This document shows, piece by piece, positions 1 through 6,550 of a stretch of DNA of 9,255 nucleotides (the first letter of the stretch is position 1; each line of letters opens with the position of its first letter). The stretch is taken from contig CAYYWW010000035.1 of NCBI GenBank assembly GCA_964475515.1, positions 1 through 9,255 on the forward strand, given 5' to 3'. Source of the stretch: CAYYWW01 sp964475515 (GTDB lineage: Archaea > Aenigmatarchaeota > Aenigmatarchaeia > QMZP01). The notes under the pieces are model-generated. The model searched no databases. It was not told where the DNA came from and saw nothing but the letters and a program-made list of their open reading frames with translations. A program made the translations under genes and the position numbers.

Positions 1-28
1 TGCTATATAATTTTTTGTGTAATTTAAG

Positions 29-70
29 GCAAACGCATCTAAACACAAAATGTTTAGAATTATTATTTGC
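29..70. repeat. Inverted repeat in the region downstream of the surface-protein gene
   Basis: An 8-bp perfect stem (TCTAAACA at 38-45, TGTTTAGA at 51-58) encloses a 5-nt loop. It is flanked by a second pair of complementary arms, GCAAA at 29-33 and TTTGC at 66-70. It lies past the stop of the minus-strand surface-protein gene. It could end that transcript, or a plus-strand transcript entering from the left, since a T-rich stretch follows near 90-97 on the plus strand. The rest of 1-186 is AT-rich, and I see no convincing gene in it. Confidence 0.35.
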
Positions 71-186
71 ATTACTATTATGAAGAGTATATTTTTTCTC
101 ATGACATTCATTTTAATTATTAGAACTTTTCTCTAAATAATATTTCGAGCTTAAGAAAACTTTTTTTAGTGTTGATTCCAATATTT

Positions 187-3100
187 TCACTTTAAGACAA
201 GATATATCCCAGTTACTAAACAGAGGATTATTCCAACGGCAAACCCAACAAAAAATATATTAGGTGTGTATTCTTCTTCTATACATGGTTTATTACAGAA
301 TTCACCGCAATCAATCCCTTCCTCCTCAGGGTCTTTTAAACCATTGAAACATTTTAAGTTAATACATTCAATTTCATCTGTCTCACCGTCACAGTCATTA
401 TCCAGACCATCGTTACAAATTTCTTCAGTGGGTTTTACATTTCCCTTGCACTCGGACCATGTACCATTAATACATTTTTGTATGCCTGTTGTACATATTC
501 CAATATTACTTCCACATACCCTTTCATCTCCTTCTATACATCTGCATCCGAGGACTTTTTCTCCGTTTACAATTTCGTAATCCTCGTCTACTTTGCCATC
601 GCAATCATTGTCTTTATTATCATTACAAATTTCTTCAGTGGGTTTTACATTGCCTCTACACTCACTCCACGTACCGTTTTCACATATCTGTATCCCCTTT
701 TTACATTCACCAACATCACTACCGCATAGTCTTTTATCACCATCTATACATGCACATGCTGGCACTAGTTTACCATTTACTTCCTCAAACTCCTCATCTA
801 TCACACCGTCACAATCATCATCTATATTGTTGTCGCATATTTCTTTACCACCACCGCTAGTGATACGACATACAACATCGCTTCCATCCTCACTACAAAC
901 ATATATACCTTCACATGCTCCAATACCGCAGGGTTGACCTATTTTTTTATCAGGTGTCATGAAATCCTCATCTATTTGGCCGTCACAGTCATTATCTTTA
1001 CCATCGCATATTTCCATCGCGCCGGGGTGTACTTTAGAATCTGTATCGTCACAGTCTCCTGTCTCTTCACAAAATCCATCATTATCCTTATCTTCACACT
1101 CTATATTTGAACTATATACCCATTCACCAGAATTTCCCACAACATCATAAGCTTTTATTCTCCATTTGTAAGAGCTAACAGACACGCTACAATTAGCATA
1201 ACCTATGCATATTTTGTTCTGACAACTTACATTTATATTGTAACAAACGGTAGTTATGTTTTCCCAAGAACCATTTCTTTCAACTTGAATGTCAAAATAG
1301 CTTATTCCTATATTATCCTGAGCTGTCCACATTAAAATAAATTGATCGGTTAAATTCTCAAAACTGTAAAAATTAGTTCTAGGTGGAATCGCGTCTATTG
1401 TTACAGCTATGTAATCAGATACATTGATATTACCAGCGTTATCTCTTACTTTACATCTAAAGTAATGTGTTTTTTCATTGATCAAATTCGAACAAACTGC
1501 GTTCTTATCGGAAATATTACATATGGAATTTGCATTGCTCCATTGCTCTTGTGGAATGAGGGGATCGAAGGACCATATCAAACTTGAACTGTAAACACCT
1601 AAACCGACATCATCAGTTGTCCACGAAATATTTAAATTAGGTGAAGAATATAGATTTTGATAAAGAGGTGGGAGGTTGATTGAACATTCGGGCTTAACCT
1701 TATCGATTTTAAACTCTATGCTTTCATTTATATCTTCCATGTTTCCACCATTATCTACTGAATAAAAACATACTTTTTTTCTACAAAAGGAATCACAACT
1801 TATTGTTCCGGACGTTCCTTCAATGAAGCCGTCTACACCACAGCTTTCATCATAATTTATAATCTTGTAATATGTTTTGCTACAGCCCAGTTCGTTAGGA
1901 ATACAAGTAAGATTGAAGTGTATATCTTCATTTGAAAATGGAGTTGCCGTATCGTACGAGATTCGGGTTATTGGCGGTCTCGTTGGTACTTTATCTATAA
2001 AAAAAGTTTTGCTCCGCTTTACAGTCTCTGGTACGTTAAGATTGTCAACACTAAAATAACAAACTACCTTTTTGCATTTTGCGTTCAGAGGGCATGATAC
2101 AATTCCAGATGTAGCTTTGGTGAAACCAGAAGAGGGACAAGTTTCGTTTTTATTTATAATTTTATAATAAGTAGAAGAACATGATAATCCCGTGTCAGCA
2201 TTACATGTCAGTGTGAACTGTACATCATCTCTTGTCCATGAATTATTTGTACCATCGGGTGAAATTGTTGTAGTTGGTGGTCTTTTCCATTTACCATTGT
2301 AGCATGTATAGTTACCTAGTCTCTGTCCATTGTTATAACATGTACCATTGTAGGCACATTGGCCAACTTGACAACAATATCTATTACCCTCATAATCTGC
2401 TACACAGTTTCCAGAGCAACATTCATTATTCCCATCACATGTCTGACCATCTTGTTTACAACAATCATTAAAGCATGTAGACATTGTCTCACCACAATTA
2501 CACACTCCATCGCCACAGTGGTTGTCATAAAAATTTCCGTTGGTGCAGACACCGTTTCCATAACAAAAGTTGTCGTTATTATTACAACATTTTTGTGGAG
2601 CACTTTCGCCCAGCCATTTGCCGCCAGCACATGTTTCACAAGCTCTCTGGGAATCATCGGGATTCTCCGTGTTATAAACACAACTCCCACCAGAACAATA
2701 ATAATCAAGGTAATTGTCTCCAGAGCAAGCATCTTTTGCATCACAATTTTCTATCTTTGTTTCTCTGTACTGACAAGAGCATGCACCGTCTTGGCAATAA
2801 TAATCTCTTCGTACTCTCCACGAGCCACTACATATATAACTAGAACCAGAGCATGTGGCTATCTGATCTGTTCTGGTGTCGCACGTATAACTGCTTGTAC
2901 AAACTGGATAAGTTTTATAAATAACGGATCCTTGACATGAGCATTGCACTGAGCCTGGACATTGGGAATCTACCGTACAACAGATTTTCCCAGCTTGGCA
3001 ACAAACCCCGTTTTGACAGTTTCCACTTAGACATTCGTAATCATATTGGCACGAACCACCATTTCCCTTTTTTGGATAACATCCGGGATTATTTGGATCA

Positions 3101-3522
3101 CAATATTCTGTGTCAGTATCGCACTGATGGGCTTCTACATCAAAACATCTGTCACCATCAAATTGACCACAAACACCCCAAGCCACGGGAGTATATCCTG
3201 TGTAGTAACAAAATTTCTGACCAGTATATGAACACCCATGATCGTGACAACAATAACAATTTGGTGGAAAAGCGCCACAACAATCAGGATCATGAACATC
3301 ATTACATGCGACCCCTGTTAAAGATTTGTAACTTACACTATCACTACTGGGGGGGCTCCATGCACATGTCCCTGCATCGTAACCAGTATCTTCTTTGCAT
3401 GCTAAACAACAATATTGATTACTCGAACAATCATTATAAGGCGCCAGAGTTGTTTCAGGTAAAAAAATAAAAGTTATTACAAAAAAAATAAAAATTACAA
3501 TTTTTTTATCACTTATCATCAT
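187..3522 (-). CDS. Large cysteine-rich, membrane-anchored surface protein with MopE-like metal-binding repeats
   Basis: The reading frame is open from a TTG at 3543 (1118 codons, numbered from there), but the ATG at 3522 (residue 8) is the better start: it directly precedes a signal peptide (KK, then a hydrophobic run to about residue 28, cleavage near 34) and sits about 30 nt from a TATA-like box. Residues 38-420 carry about 60 cysteines, many as CC pairs, some in dickkopf-like spacing. Residues 425-518 and 524-615 are tandem repeats, each with six cysteines and a TYYKII motif. Residues 620-815 look fibronectin type III-like. Residues 818-1060 hold four motifs of the form EICDxxxDNDCDGxxDE, typical of the MopE-type putative metal-binding family. 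A CFNG...GIDCG motif (1065-1080) precedes a membrane helix at about 1095-1116 with a tiny tail. Many N-x-S/T sequons suggest glycosylation. Inferred: an extracellular protein tethered to the membrane; ligand unknown. Confidence 0.85.
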   Translation of the reverse strand: MMISDKKIVIFIFFVITFIFLPETTLAPYNDCSSNQYCCLACKEDTGYDAGTCAWSPPSSDSVSYKSLTGVACNDVHDPDCCGAFPPNCYCCHDHGCSYTGQKFCYYTGYTPVAWGVCGQFDGDRCFDVEAHQCDTDTEYCDPNNPGCYPKKGNGGSCQYDYECLSGNCQNGVCCQAGKICCTVDSQCPGSVQCSCQGSVIYKTYPVCTSSYTCDTRTDQIATCSGSSYICSGSWRVRRDYYCQDGACSCQYRETKIENCDAKDACSGDNYLDYYCSGGSCVYNTENPDDSQRACETCAGGKWLGESAPQKCCNNNDNFCYGNGVCTNGNFYDNHCGDGVCNCGETMSTCFNDCCKQDGQTCDGNNECCSGNCVADYEGNRYCCQVGQCAYNGTCYNNGQRLGNYTCYNGKWKRPPTTTISPDGTNNSWTRDDVQFTLTCNADTGLSCSSTYYKIINKNETCPSSGFTKATSGIVSCPLNAKCKKVVCYFSVDNLNVPETVKRSKTFFIDKVPTRPPITRISYDTATPFSNEDIHFNLTCIPNELGCSKTYYKIINYDESCGVDGFIEGTSGTISCDSFCRKKVCFYSVDNGGNMEDINESIEFKIDKVKPECSINLPPLYQNLYSSPNLNISWTTDDVGLGVYSSSLIWSFDPLIPQEQWSNANSICNISDKNAVCSNLINEKTHYFRCKVRDNAGNINVSDYIAVTIDAIPPRTNFYSFENLTDQFILMWTAQDNIGISYFDIQVERNGSWENITTVCYNINVSCQNKICIGYANCSVSVSSYKWRIKAYDVVGNSGEWVYSSNIECEDKDNDGFCEETGDCDDTDSKVHPGAMEICDGKDNDCDGQIDEDFMTPDKKIGQPCGIGACEGIYVCSEDGSDVVCRITSGGGKEICDNNIDDDCDGVIDEEFEEVNGKLVPACACIDGDKRLCGSDVGECKKGIQICENGTWSECRGNVKPTEEICNDNKDNDCDGKVDEDYEIVNGEKVLGCRCIEGDERVCGSNIGICTTGIQKCINGTWSECKGNVKPTEEICNDGLDNDCDGETDEIECINLKCFNGLKDPEEEGIDCGEFCNKPCIEEEYTPNIFFVGFAVGIILCLVTGIYLVLK
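413..651 (-). repeat. Tandem intragenic duplication within the surface-protein gene
   Basis: A 29-bp stretch at 413-441 recurs exactly at 623-651, an offset of 210 bp or 70 codons. It belongs to a longer duplicated unit of about 70 residues (roughly 931-1000 and 1001-1060, counted from the TTG). Each unit contains a GDxRxCGSxxGxC segment, then an NGTWSEC segment, then NVKPTEEICND and an Asp/Cys-rich metal-binding motif. Outside the 29 bp the copies differ at many bases, so the duplication is not very fresh, or this patch is conserved by conversion or selection. Confidence 0.8.
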
Positions 3523-3547
3523 ATATTTAATAATTGCATTCAAGAAG

Positions 3548-3557
3548 TTAAAATAAT
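3548..3557 (-). promoter_or_regulatory. TATA-like box for the surface-protein gene
   Basis: On the minus strand this reads ATTATTTTAA and is centred about 30 nt before the ATG at 3522, so transcription would begin only a few bases before that codon. This spacing favours the ATG at 3522 over the TTG at 3543, which would fall upstream of the start of the RNA. No Shine-Dalgarno sequence is visible before either start. Confidence 0.4.
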
Positions 3558-3560
3558 AGG

Positions 3561-3647
3561 ATAATGTGTATTATTAACTACCACTGGCTAATACGAGTGG
3601 CTTACTGCGTTGAATAAGATTTCAACACTGTAAAACCAGCAATTGCT
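3561..3647. repeat. Cluster of short inverted repeats in the divergent intergenic region
   Basis: Four dyads lie close together: ATAAT-GTGT-ATTAT (3561-3574), CCACT with AGTGG (3581-3600, 10-nt loop), GTTGAA with TTCAAC (3609-3626, 6-nt loop) and the perfect palindrome AGCAATTGCT (3638-3647). They lie between the minus-strand surface-protein gene and the plus-strand FKBP gene. They could be operator sites for regulators acting on either promoter, or parts of a folded leader RNA. Short dyads also arise by chance in AT-rich DNA. Confidence 0.3.
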
Positions 3648-3676
3648 TAGCATTGATTGATACTTAGGAGTTAAGA

Positions 3677-3684
3677 TTTAATAT
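3677..3684 (+). promoter_or_regulatory. Possible TATA box for the FKBP gene
   Basis: TTTAATAT is the best TATA-like sequence before the FKBP gene. Transcription about 26 nt downstream would start near 3704-3707, the base of the GGGCAG stem, giving an mRNA whose first 40 nt fold into a hairpin. This box overlaps the ATG of the possible leader ORF at 3683, so the box and that ORF are competing readings. Confidence 0.3.
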
Positions 3685-3748
3685 GCTTGGAAAAGAGGTG
3701 AAAGGGCAGCTCTCTATGCTTGTGCATGGGGTTTCCCTGCCCGATTAA
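3683..3748 (+). CDS. Possible 21-residue leader peptide before the FKBP gene
   Basis: An ATG at 3683 opens 21 codons ending in TAA at 3746-3748, two bases before the ATG of the FKBP gene. AGGAG at 3666-3670 could serve as a Shine-Dalgarno, though the 12-nt spacer is long. A second site, GAGGTGA at 3695-3701, precedes an in-frame ATG at 3716, again with a long spacer. The peptide contains KGQLS, which resembles the cleavage region of archaeal class III (type IV pilin-like) signal peptides, but the hydrophobic stretch that should follow is missing. The FKBP start has no Shine-Dalgarno of its own, so termination-reinitiation coupling would make sense. It may equally be non-coding, because a hairpin occupies the same bases. 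Confidence 0.25.
   Translation: MLGKEVKGQLSMLVHGVSLPD
3704..3742 (+). promoter_or_regulatory. Stem-loop immediately upstream of the FKBP start codon
   Basis: GGGCAG (3704-3709) pairs with CTGCCC (3737-3742). Inside, bases 3712-3719 pair with 3724-3731 (three of the eight pairs G-U) around a TTGT loop. That gives about 14 pairs interrupted by one asymmetric internal loop. GGG at 3728-3730 could alternatively pair with CCC at 3735-3737, so two folds compete. The structure ends 8 nt before the ATG at 3751 and could control translation there. I do not recognise it as a known riboswitch family. Confidence 0.45.
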
Positions 3749-3750
3749 AG

Positions 3751-4395
3751 ATGAAAAACGGCGACTTTATATTAATAGACTATATCGGAAGAGTGGTAGA
3801 AACTGGCGAGGTTTTTGATTTAACAGTAGAAAGTGTAGCTAAAAAAGAAGGAATTTTCAATGAAAATTATAACTACAAACCTATTCTTGTGATTGTAGGT
3901 GCGGGAATGGTAATTCCCGGTGTTGAAAGGCGTTTGAAACAAATGAAACCTGGAGAAGAGTTGACATTTATTGTTGATCCCGATGAAGCATTTGGTAAAA
4001 GGGATATAAAACTGATAAAAGTTTTTCATATTTCAAGATTTTTGCAGCAAAAAATAGATCCTAAACCAGGTGACTATGTGGAAATAAACGGAATTAGAGC
4101 GAGAATAAGTTCTGTCAGTGGTGGCAGGGTAAGAGTTGATTTTAACCATCCACTGGCAGGAAAAAAACTCCAATACACCGTAAAAATAGTAAAGGAGATA
4201 AAGGGAACACGAGAAAAAGTTAAAGCAATTCTAGAAAAATATGGTATAGCATCAGAAATACAGATAAAAGAAGGTAATCTTATTCTCAAAGTAAAACAAA
4301 AACCAAATGAAGTTGTACAGAAACTAATAAAAGACATCATAAAGAAGTGGGTGAATGAAATAAAATCCGTGAAATTTAAGGTTACTAAAAACTAA
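3751..4395 (+). CDS. FKBP-type peptidyl-prolyl cis-trans isomerase, SlyD-like, with C-terminal extension
   Basis: This 214-residue protein should catalyse cis-trans isomerisation of X-Pro peptide bonds and act as a folding chaperone in the cytoplasm; no signal peptide is seen. FKBP landmarks are the FD pair at 22-23, VGAGMVIPGVE at 49-59, MKPGEE at 65-70 and the PDEAFGKRD flap start at 77-85. Residues of about 86-133 form the insert-in-flap chaperone domain typical of SlyD-like and archaeal FKBPs. The chain re-enters the FKBP fold at VDFNHPLAGKKLQY (129-142). Residues 150-214 are a basic extension, as in the long archaeal FKBPs (e.g. MJ0278, from memory). The His-rich metal-binding tail of bacterial SlyD is absent. 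The ATG start fits the FKBP N-terminus; no Shine-Dalgarno lies just before it, but a hairpin and a possible leader ORF do. ftsZ follows after 83 nt with its own promoter, so the two need not be an operon. Confidence 0.93.
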   Translation: MKNGDFILIDYIGRVVETGEVFDLTVESVAKKEGIFNENYNYKPILVIVGAGMVIPGVERRLKQMKPGEELTFIVDPDEAFGKRDIKLIKVFHISRFLQQKIDPKPGDYVEINGIRARISSVSGGRVRVDFNHPLAGKKLQYTVKIVKEIKGTREKVKAILEKYGIASEIQIKEGNLILKVKQKPNEVVQKLIKDIIKKWVNEIKSVKFKVTKN

Positions 4396-4411
4396 TTGTT
4401 TCACTACGATA

Positions 4412-4426
4412 GAAAAGTTTATATAA
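4412..4426 (+). promoter_or_regulatory. Archaeal BRE/TATA promoter of ftsZ
   Basis: GAAAAG (4412-4417, BRE-like) is followed by TTTATATAA (4418-4426), a close match to the archaeal TATA consensus. Transcription would start near 4446-4449, leaving a leader of about 30 nt without a Shine-Dalgarno. A weaker AT-rich box around 4448-4458 is about 26 nt before the ATG and could give a leaderless ftsZ mRNA instead. Confidence 0.65.
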
Positions 4427-4478
4427 CGATGTTTTTCAAAACCAATAATTTTAAAAAACTTATTTCTTATAGTTTCTT

Positions 4479-5570
4479 ATGGCGCAGGAAATAGTAGTTG
4501 ATAAGGAGTTTGAAGAATCTGTAACAGAGGCTGATGAAGAGTTGAGAAAAATTCTTGAATCAAGAAAAGCTGAGATAAAGGTTATCGGTGTCGGCGGTGC
4601 TGGAGGAAATACTCTTTCTAGGTTGATGCAAGTGGGAATAGTGGGAGCTGAAACAATAGCTGTAAATACCGATGCTCAGGACTTACTCTATACAGACAGT
4701 GATAGAAAGGTTTTGATAGGAAGGGATCTTACAGGGGGTTTAGGAGCAGGTGCGAACCCAAAAATAGGTTTAGAAGCTGCTAAAGAATCCAAAAAGGACA
4801 TAAAGAAAGCGATAGAAGGTGCAGACATGGTTTTTATTACGTGCGGTCTTGGTGGTGGAACAGGAACAGGTGCAAGCCCTATAATAGCGGATATAGCAAA
4901 GAAAAACGGATCATTAACTGTAGGTATTGTAACACTCCCATTTACAATGGAAGGTAAACAGCGAATGAAAAATGCACAAGAAGGTCTTGAAAATCTTGAA
5001 AATGTTGTGGACACACTCATAGTTATACCTAATGATAAATTACTAGAGATAGTACCGGATGTAAGCATACTAACAGCTTTCAAAGTAGCAGATGAGATCC
5101 TTGTGAATGCAGTAAAAGGAATCGCAGAGCTTATAACAAAGCCTGGTTTGGTTAACCTTGACTTTGCAGATATAAGAGCAGTGATGGGTTCCGGTGGACT
5201 GGCAATGATTGGTATGGGTGAGAGTGATACAGAAAACAGAGCAATAGAGTCGGTAGAGAAATCATTGAATAATCCACTTTTAGATGTGGATATAGAAGGG
5301 GCAACAGGAGCCTTGATAAACATTTCAGGTGGAGAAGACATAACAATTAAAGAATGTCAGGAAATTGTTGAGGCGGTGAGTTCAAAAATAAATCCGGATG
5401 CAAAAATAATCTGGGGTGCTCAGGTTATCAAAGAACTCGGTGATACAATAAGATCAATGCTTATAATAACAGGTGTCAAGTCAACACAAATATACGGGCC
5501 AGGAAAAACATTTACGACAGAAAAGAAAAAGGAAGTCGAGAGGATTCTGGGTGTAGAGTTCTTAGAGTGA
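4479..5570 (+). CDS. ftsZ: Cell division GTPase FtsZ (archaeal FtsZ1 type)
   Basis: FtsZ is the tubulin-like GTPase that polymerises into the division ring at midcell. This 363-residue copy has the full set of nucleotide-binding motifs: GVGGAGGN at 37-44, NTDAQ at 63-67, the tubulin signature GGGTGTG at 125-131, and the T7 loop NLDFADI at 226-232, whose aspartates complete GTP hydrolysis in the neighbouring subunit. The length and an extended acidic N-terminus of about 30 residues match euryarchaeal FtsZ1 such as the Methanocaldococcus protein (comparison from memory). After the C-terminal domain the chain ends with VERILGVEFLE, with no long bacterial-style linker; any tail peptide for SepF-type membrane anchoring would have to be this short end. 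The start ATG is the first in frame after the TATA box. The gene appears monocistronic, with a T-rich terminator downstream. No sepF or second ftsZ is in the window. Confidence 0.98.
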   Translation: MAQEIVVDKEFEESVTEADEELRKILESRKAEIKVIGVGGAGGNTLSRLMQVGIVGAETIAVNTDAQDLLYTDSDRKVLIGRDLTGGLGAGANPKIGLEAAKESKKDIKKAIEGADMVFITCGLGGGTGTGASPIIADIAKKNGSLTVGIVTLPFTMEGKQRMKNAQEGLENLENVVDTLIVIPNDKLLEIVPDVSILTAFKVADEILVNAVKGIAELITKPGLVNLDFADIRAVMGSGGLAMIGMGESDTENRAIESVEKSLNNPLLDVDIEGATGALINISGGEDITIKECQEIVEAVSSKINPDAKIIWGAQVIKELGDTIRSMLIITGVKSTQIYGPGKTFTTEKKKEVERILGVEFLE

Positions 5571-5610
5571 ACCTAGAAAGCAATAACTATAAGAAACCTT
5601 CACTTTCCAC

Positions 5611-5629
5611 TTTTAGTCTTACCTTTTTT
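5611..5629 (+). terminator. T-rich transcription terminator after ftsZ
   Basis: About 40 nt past the ftsZ stop the plus strand reads TTTTAGTCTTACCTTTTTT. Archaeal RNA polymerase terminates at such U-rich tracts without needing a hairpin. It separates ftsZ from the promoter of the next cassette, about 30 nt further on. Confidence 0.55.
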
Positions 5630-5659
5630 AGAGCGGTCAAGTACTATTACCACTAGATA

Positions 5660-5669
5660 CTTATAAAAA
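5660..5669 (+). promoter_or_regulatory. TATA box for the phosphatase-methyltransferase-Nudix-mvaD cassette
   Basis: CTTATAAAAA is centred about 26 nt before the ATG at 5691, the spacing that places the transcription start at the start codon. The first gene would thus be translated from a leaderless mRNA, in keeping with the lack of a Shine-Dalgarno before it. No other promoter is evident before the downstream genes, so this one probably drives the whole cassette. Confidence 0.65.
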
Positions 5670-5690
5670 ATTTACGGTTAAGAATAGAAT

Positions 5691-6539
5691 ATGAGCGACC
5701 GATACCGTAAAATATTGTGTGTAGGTTGGGATGCTGATAGAGTAATCTATCCAGGACTTTCAACAAGTATATGTGCGGAGAAAAGCACGTTAGACCCAGA
5801 ACCTTATGTTAATGAATTCATTCTTAGAAAATGGTTTACAGAAGATGATGTAAACAGATGGTGTGAAGAATATAATGAAGGGAAAGGTATAGCAAGTGTT
5901 GGTGATGTTGCTCGAATGCTTACAGATTTTATGTATAAAATGGGTATTATCTCAAAACAACAAACAATAGAAGGTAAGCAAGCTATACTTCGTGGATTAA
6001 CAATGAAAGATATAAGAGAAATCTCTGAAGAAATTGAATACAACCCAGGTTTAAGAGAAGCTGTTGAAACGTTTAGAAAAGAGGGATTGTATCAAACACT
6101 TTTCAGCGACGGGCTCGGACCCCATATAACATATCAGAGAAGAAAACTTGGTATGGATGCTGGTAAAGGAATATCACCTTTGATCATGCTTCCTGGTAAT
6201 GAAGTAGTTCTATATGAAGATTGGCACCTGGCTATAGACCAAGCCACCCTTACAGGATCAATAGAAAAAATGGACAAAGCTAAAGAGTTTTTCAAACATG
6301 TAAGCAAACTAGGCATACCCCTCTCCTCTGTTGCCGTTATAGACGACTCGGGAAGTAATGTAGAATCTCTTCTATTACCTGTCCAAAGAGAAGGTGGTAT
6401 TGCAGTTGGTTATAATCCTACGGATGCACATAGACCAAAATTTGAAAAAGCTTCCATTCCTATTTTAAAAGAAACAAATTTAGAAGCTTTTGCTGAAATT
6501 GTTCTTAATCCTAAAAAAATAGGTCGCTATTGTGAATGA
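5691..6539 (+). CDS. HAD-superfamily phosphatase, phosphoserine phosphatase-like fold
   Basis: A 282-residue cytoplasmic protein with the haloacid dehalogenase phosphatase motifs in order. Motif I is WDADRV at 13-18, with D14 as the expected nucleophile and D16 as acid/base. Motif II is the Ser of LFSDG (S139). Motif III is a lysine near 196-198 (MDKAK). Motif IV is the DD pair of VIDDSGSN (D218, D219), which binds Mg2+. About 100 mostly helical residues between motifs I and II form a C1-type cap that sets specificity, as in phosphoserine phosphatases. All catalytic residues are present, so an active phosphomonoesterase is likely, but the substrate cannot be read from sequence. It is first in the cassette and probably translated from a leaderless mRNA; its stop is 11 nt before the methyltransferase start. 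Co-location with mvaD makes a phosphorylated mevalonate or isoprenoid compound one candidate substrate (inference). Confidence 0.8.
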   Translation: MSDRYRKILCVGWDADRVIYPGLSTSICAEKSTLDPEPYVNEFILRKWFTEDDVNRWCEEYNEGKGIASVGDVARMLTDFMYKMGIISKQQTIEGKQAILRGLTMKDIREISEEIEYNPGLREAVETFRKEGLYQTLFSDGLGPHITYQRRKLGMDAGKGISPLIMLPGNEVVLYEDWHLAIDQATLTGSIEKMDKAKEFFKHVSKLGIPLSSVAVIDDSGSNVESLLLPVQREGGIAVGYNPTDAHRPKFEKASIPILKETNLEAFAEIVLNPKKIGRYCE

Positions 6540-6550
6540 GGAGGTGAAAA
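6540..6550 (+). promoter_or_regulatory. Strong Shine-Dalgarno before the methyltransferase
   Basis: GAGGAGGTGA directly follows the stop of the phosphatase gene and sits 4 nt before the ATG at 6551. It fixes this start and is the only full-length Shine-Dalgarno I see in the window. Confidence 0.75.

Noticed and set aside
80..136. 18-residue hydrophobic ORF, MKSIFFLMTFILIIRTFL
   Set aside because: It looks like a tiny membrane peptide, but AT-rich DNA yields such ORFs by chance. It has no Shine-Dalgarno and no promoter at a convincing distance.
413..651. Repeated 29-bp block as a CRISPR-like or mobile-element repeat
   Set aside because: Only two copies, both in frame within a coding repeat. 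The intervening 181 bp is homologous coding sequence rather than a spacer.
2359..2940. 193-codon open frame on the plus strand opposite the surface-protein gene
   Set aside because: It is antisense to a cysteine-rich coding region whose repeated codons avoid stops on the other strand. The translation is low-complexity and Thr/Ile-rich with no recognisable fold.
3544..3750. tRNA, SRP RNA or RNase P RNA in the divergent intergenic region
   Set aside because: No T-arm GTTCRA motif, no acceptor-stem pairing and no conserved RNase P or SRP segments could be found.
4688..5341. 217-codon open frame on the minus strand opposite ftsZ
   Set aside because: It lies entirely within ftsZ, which is certain from its motifs, and has no promoter or ribosome site of its own.
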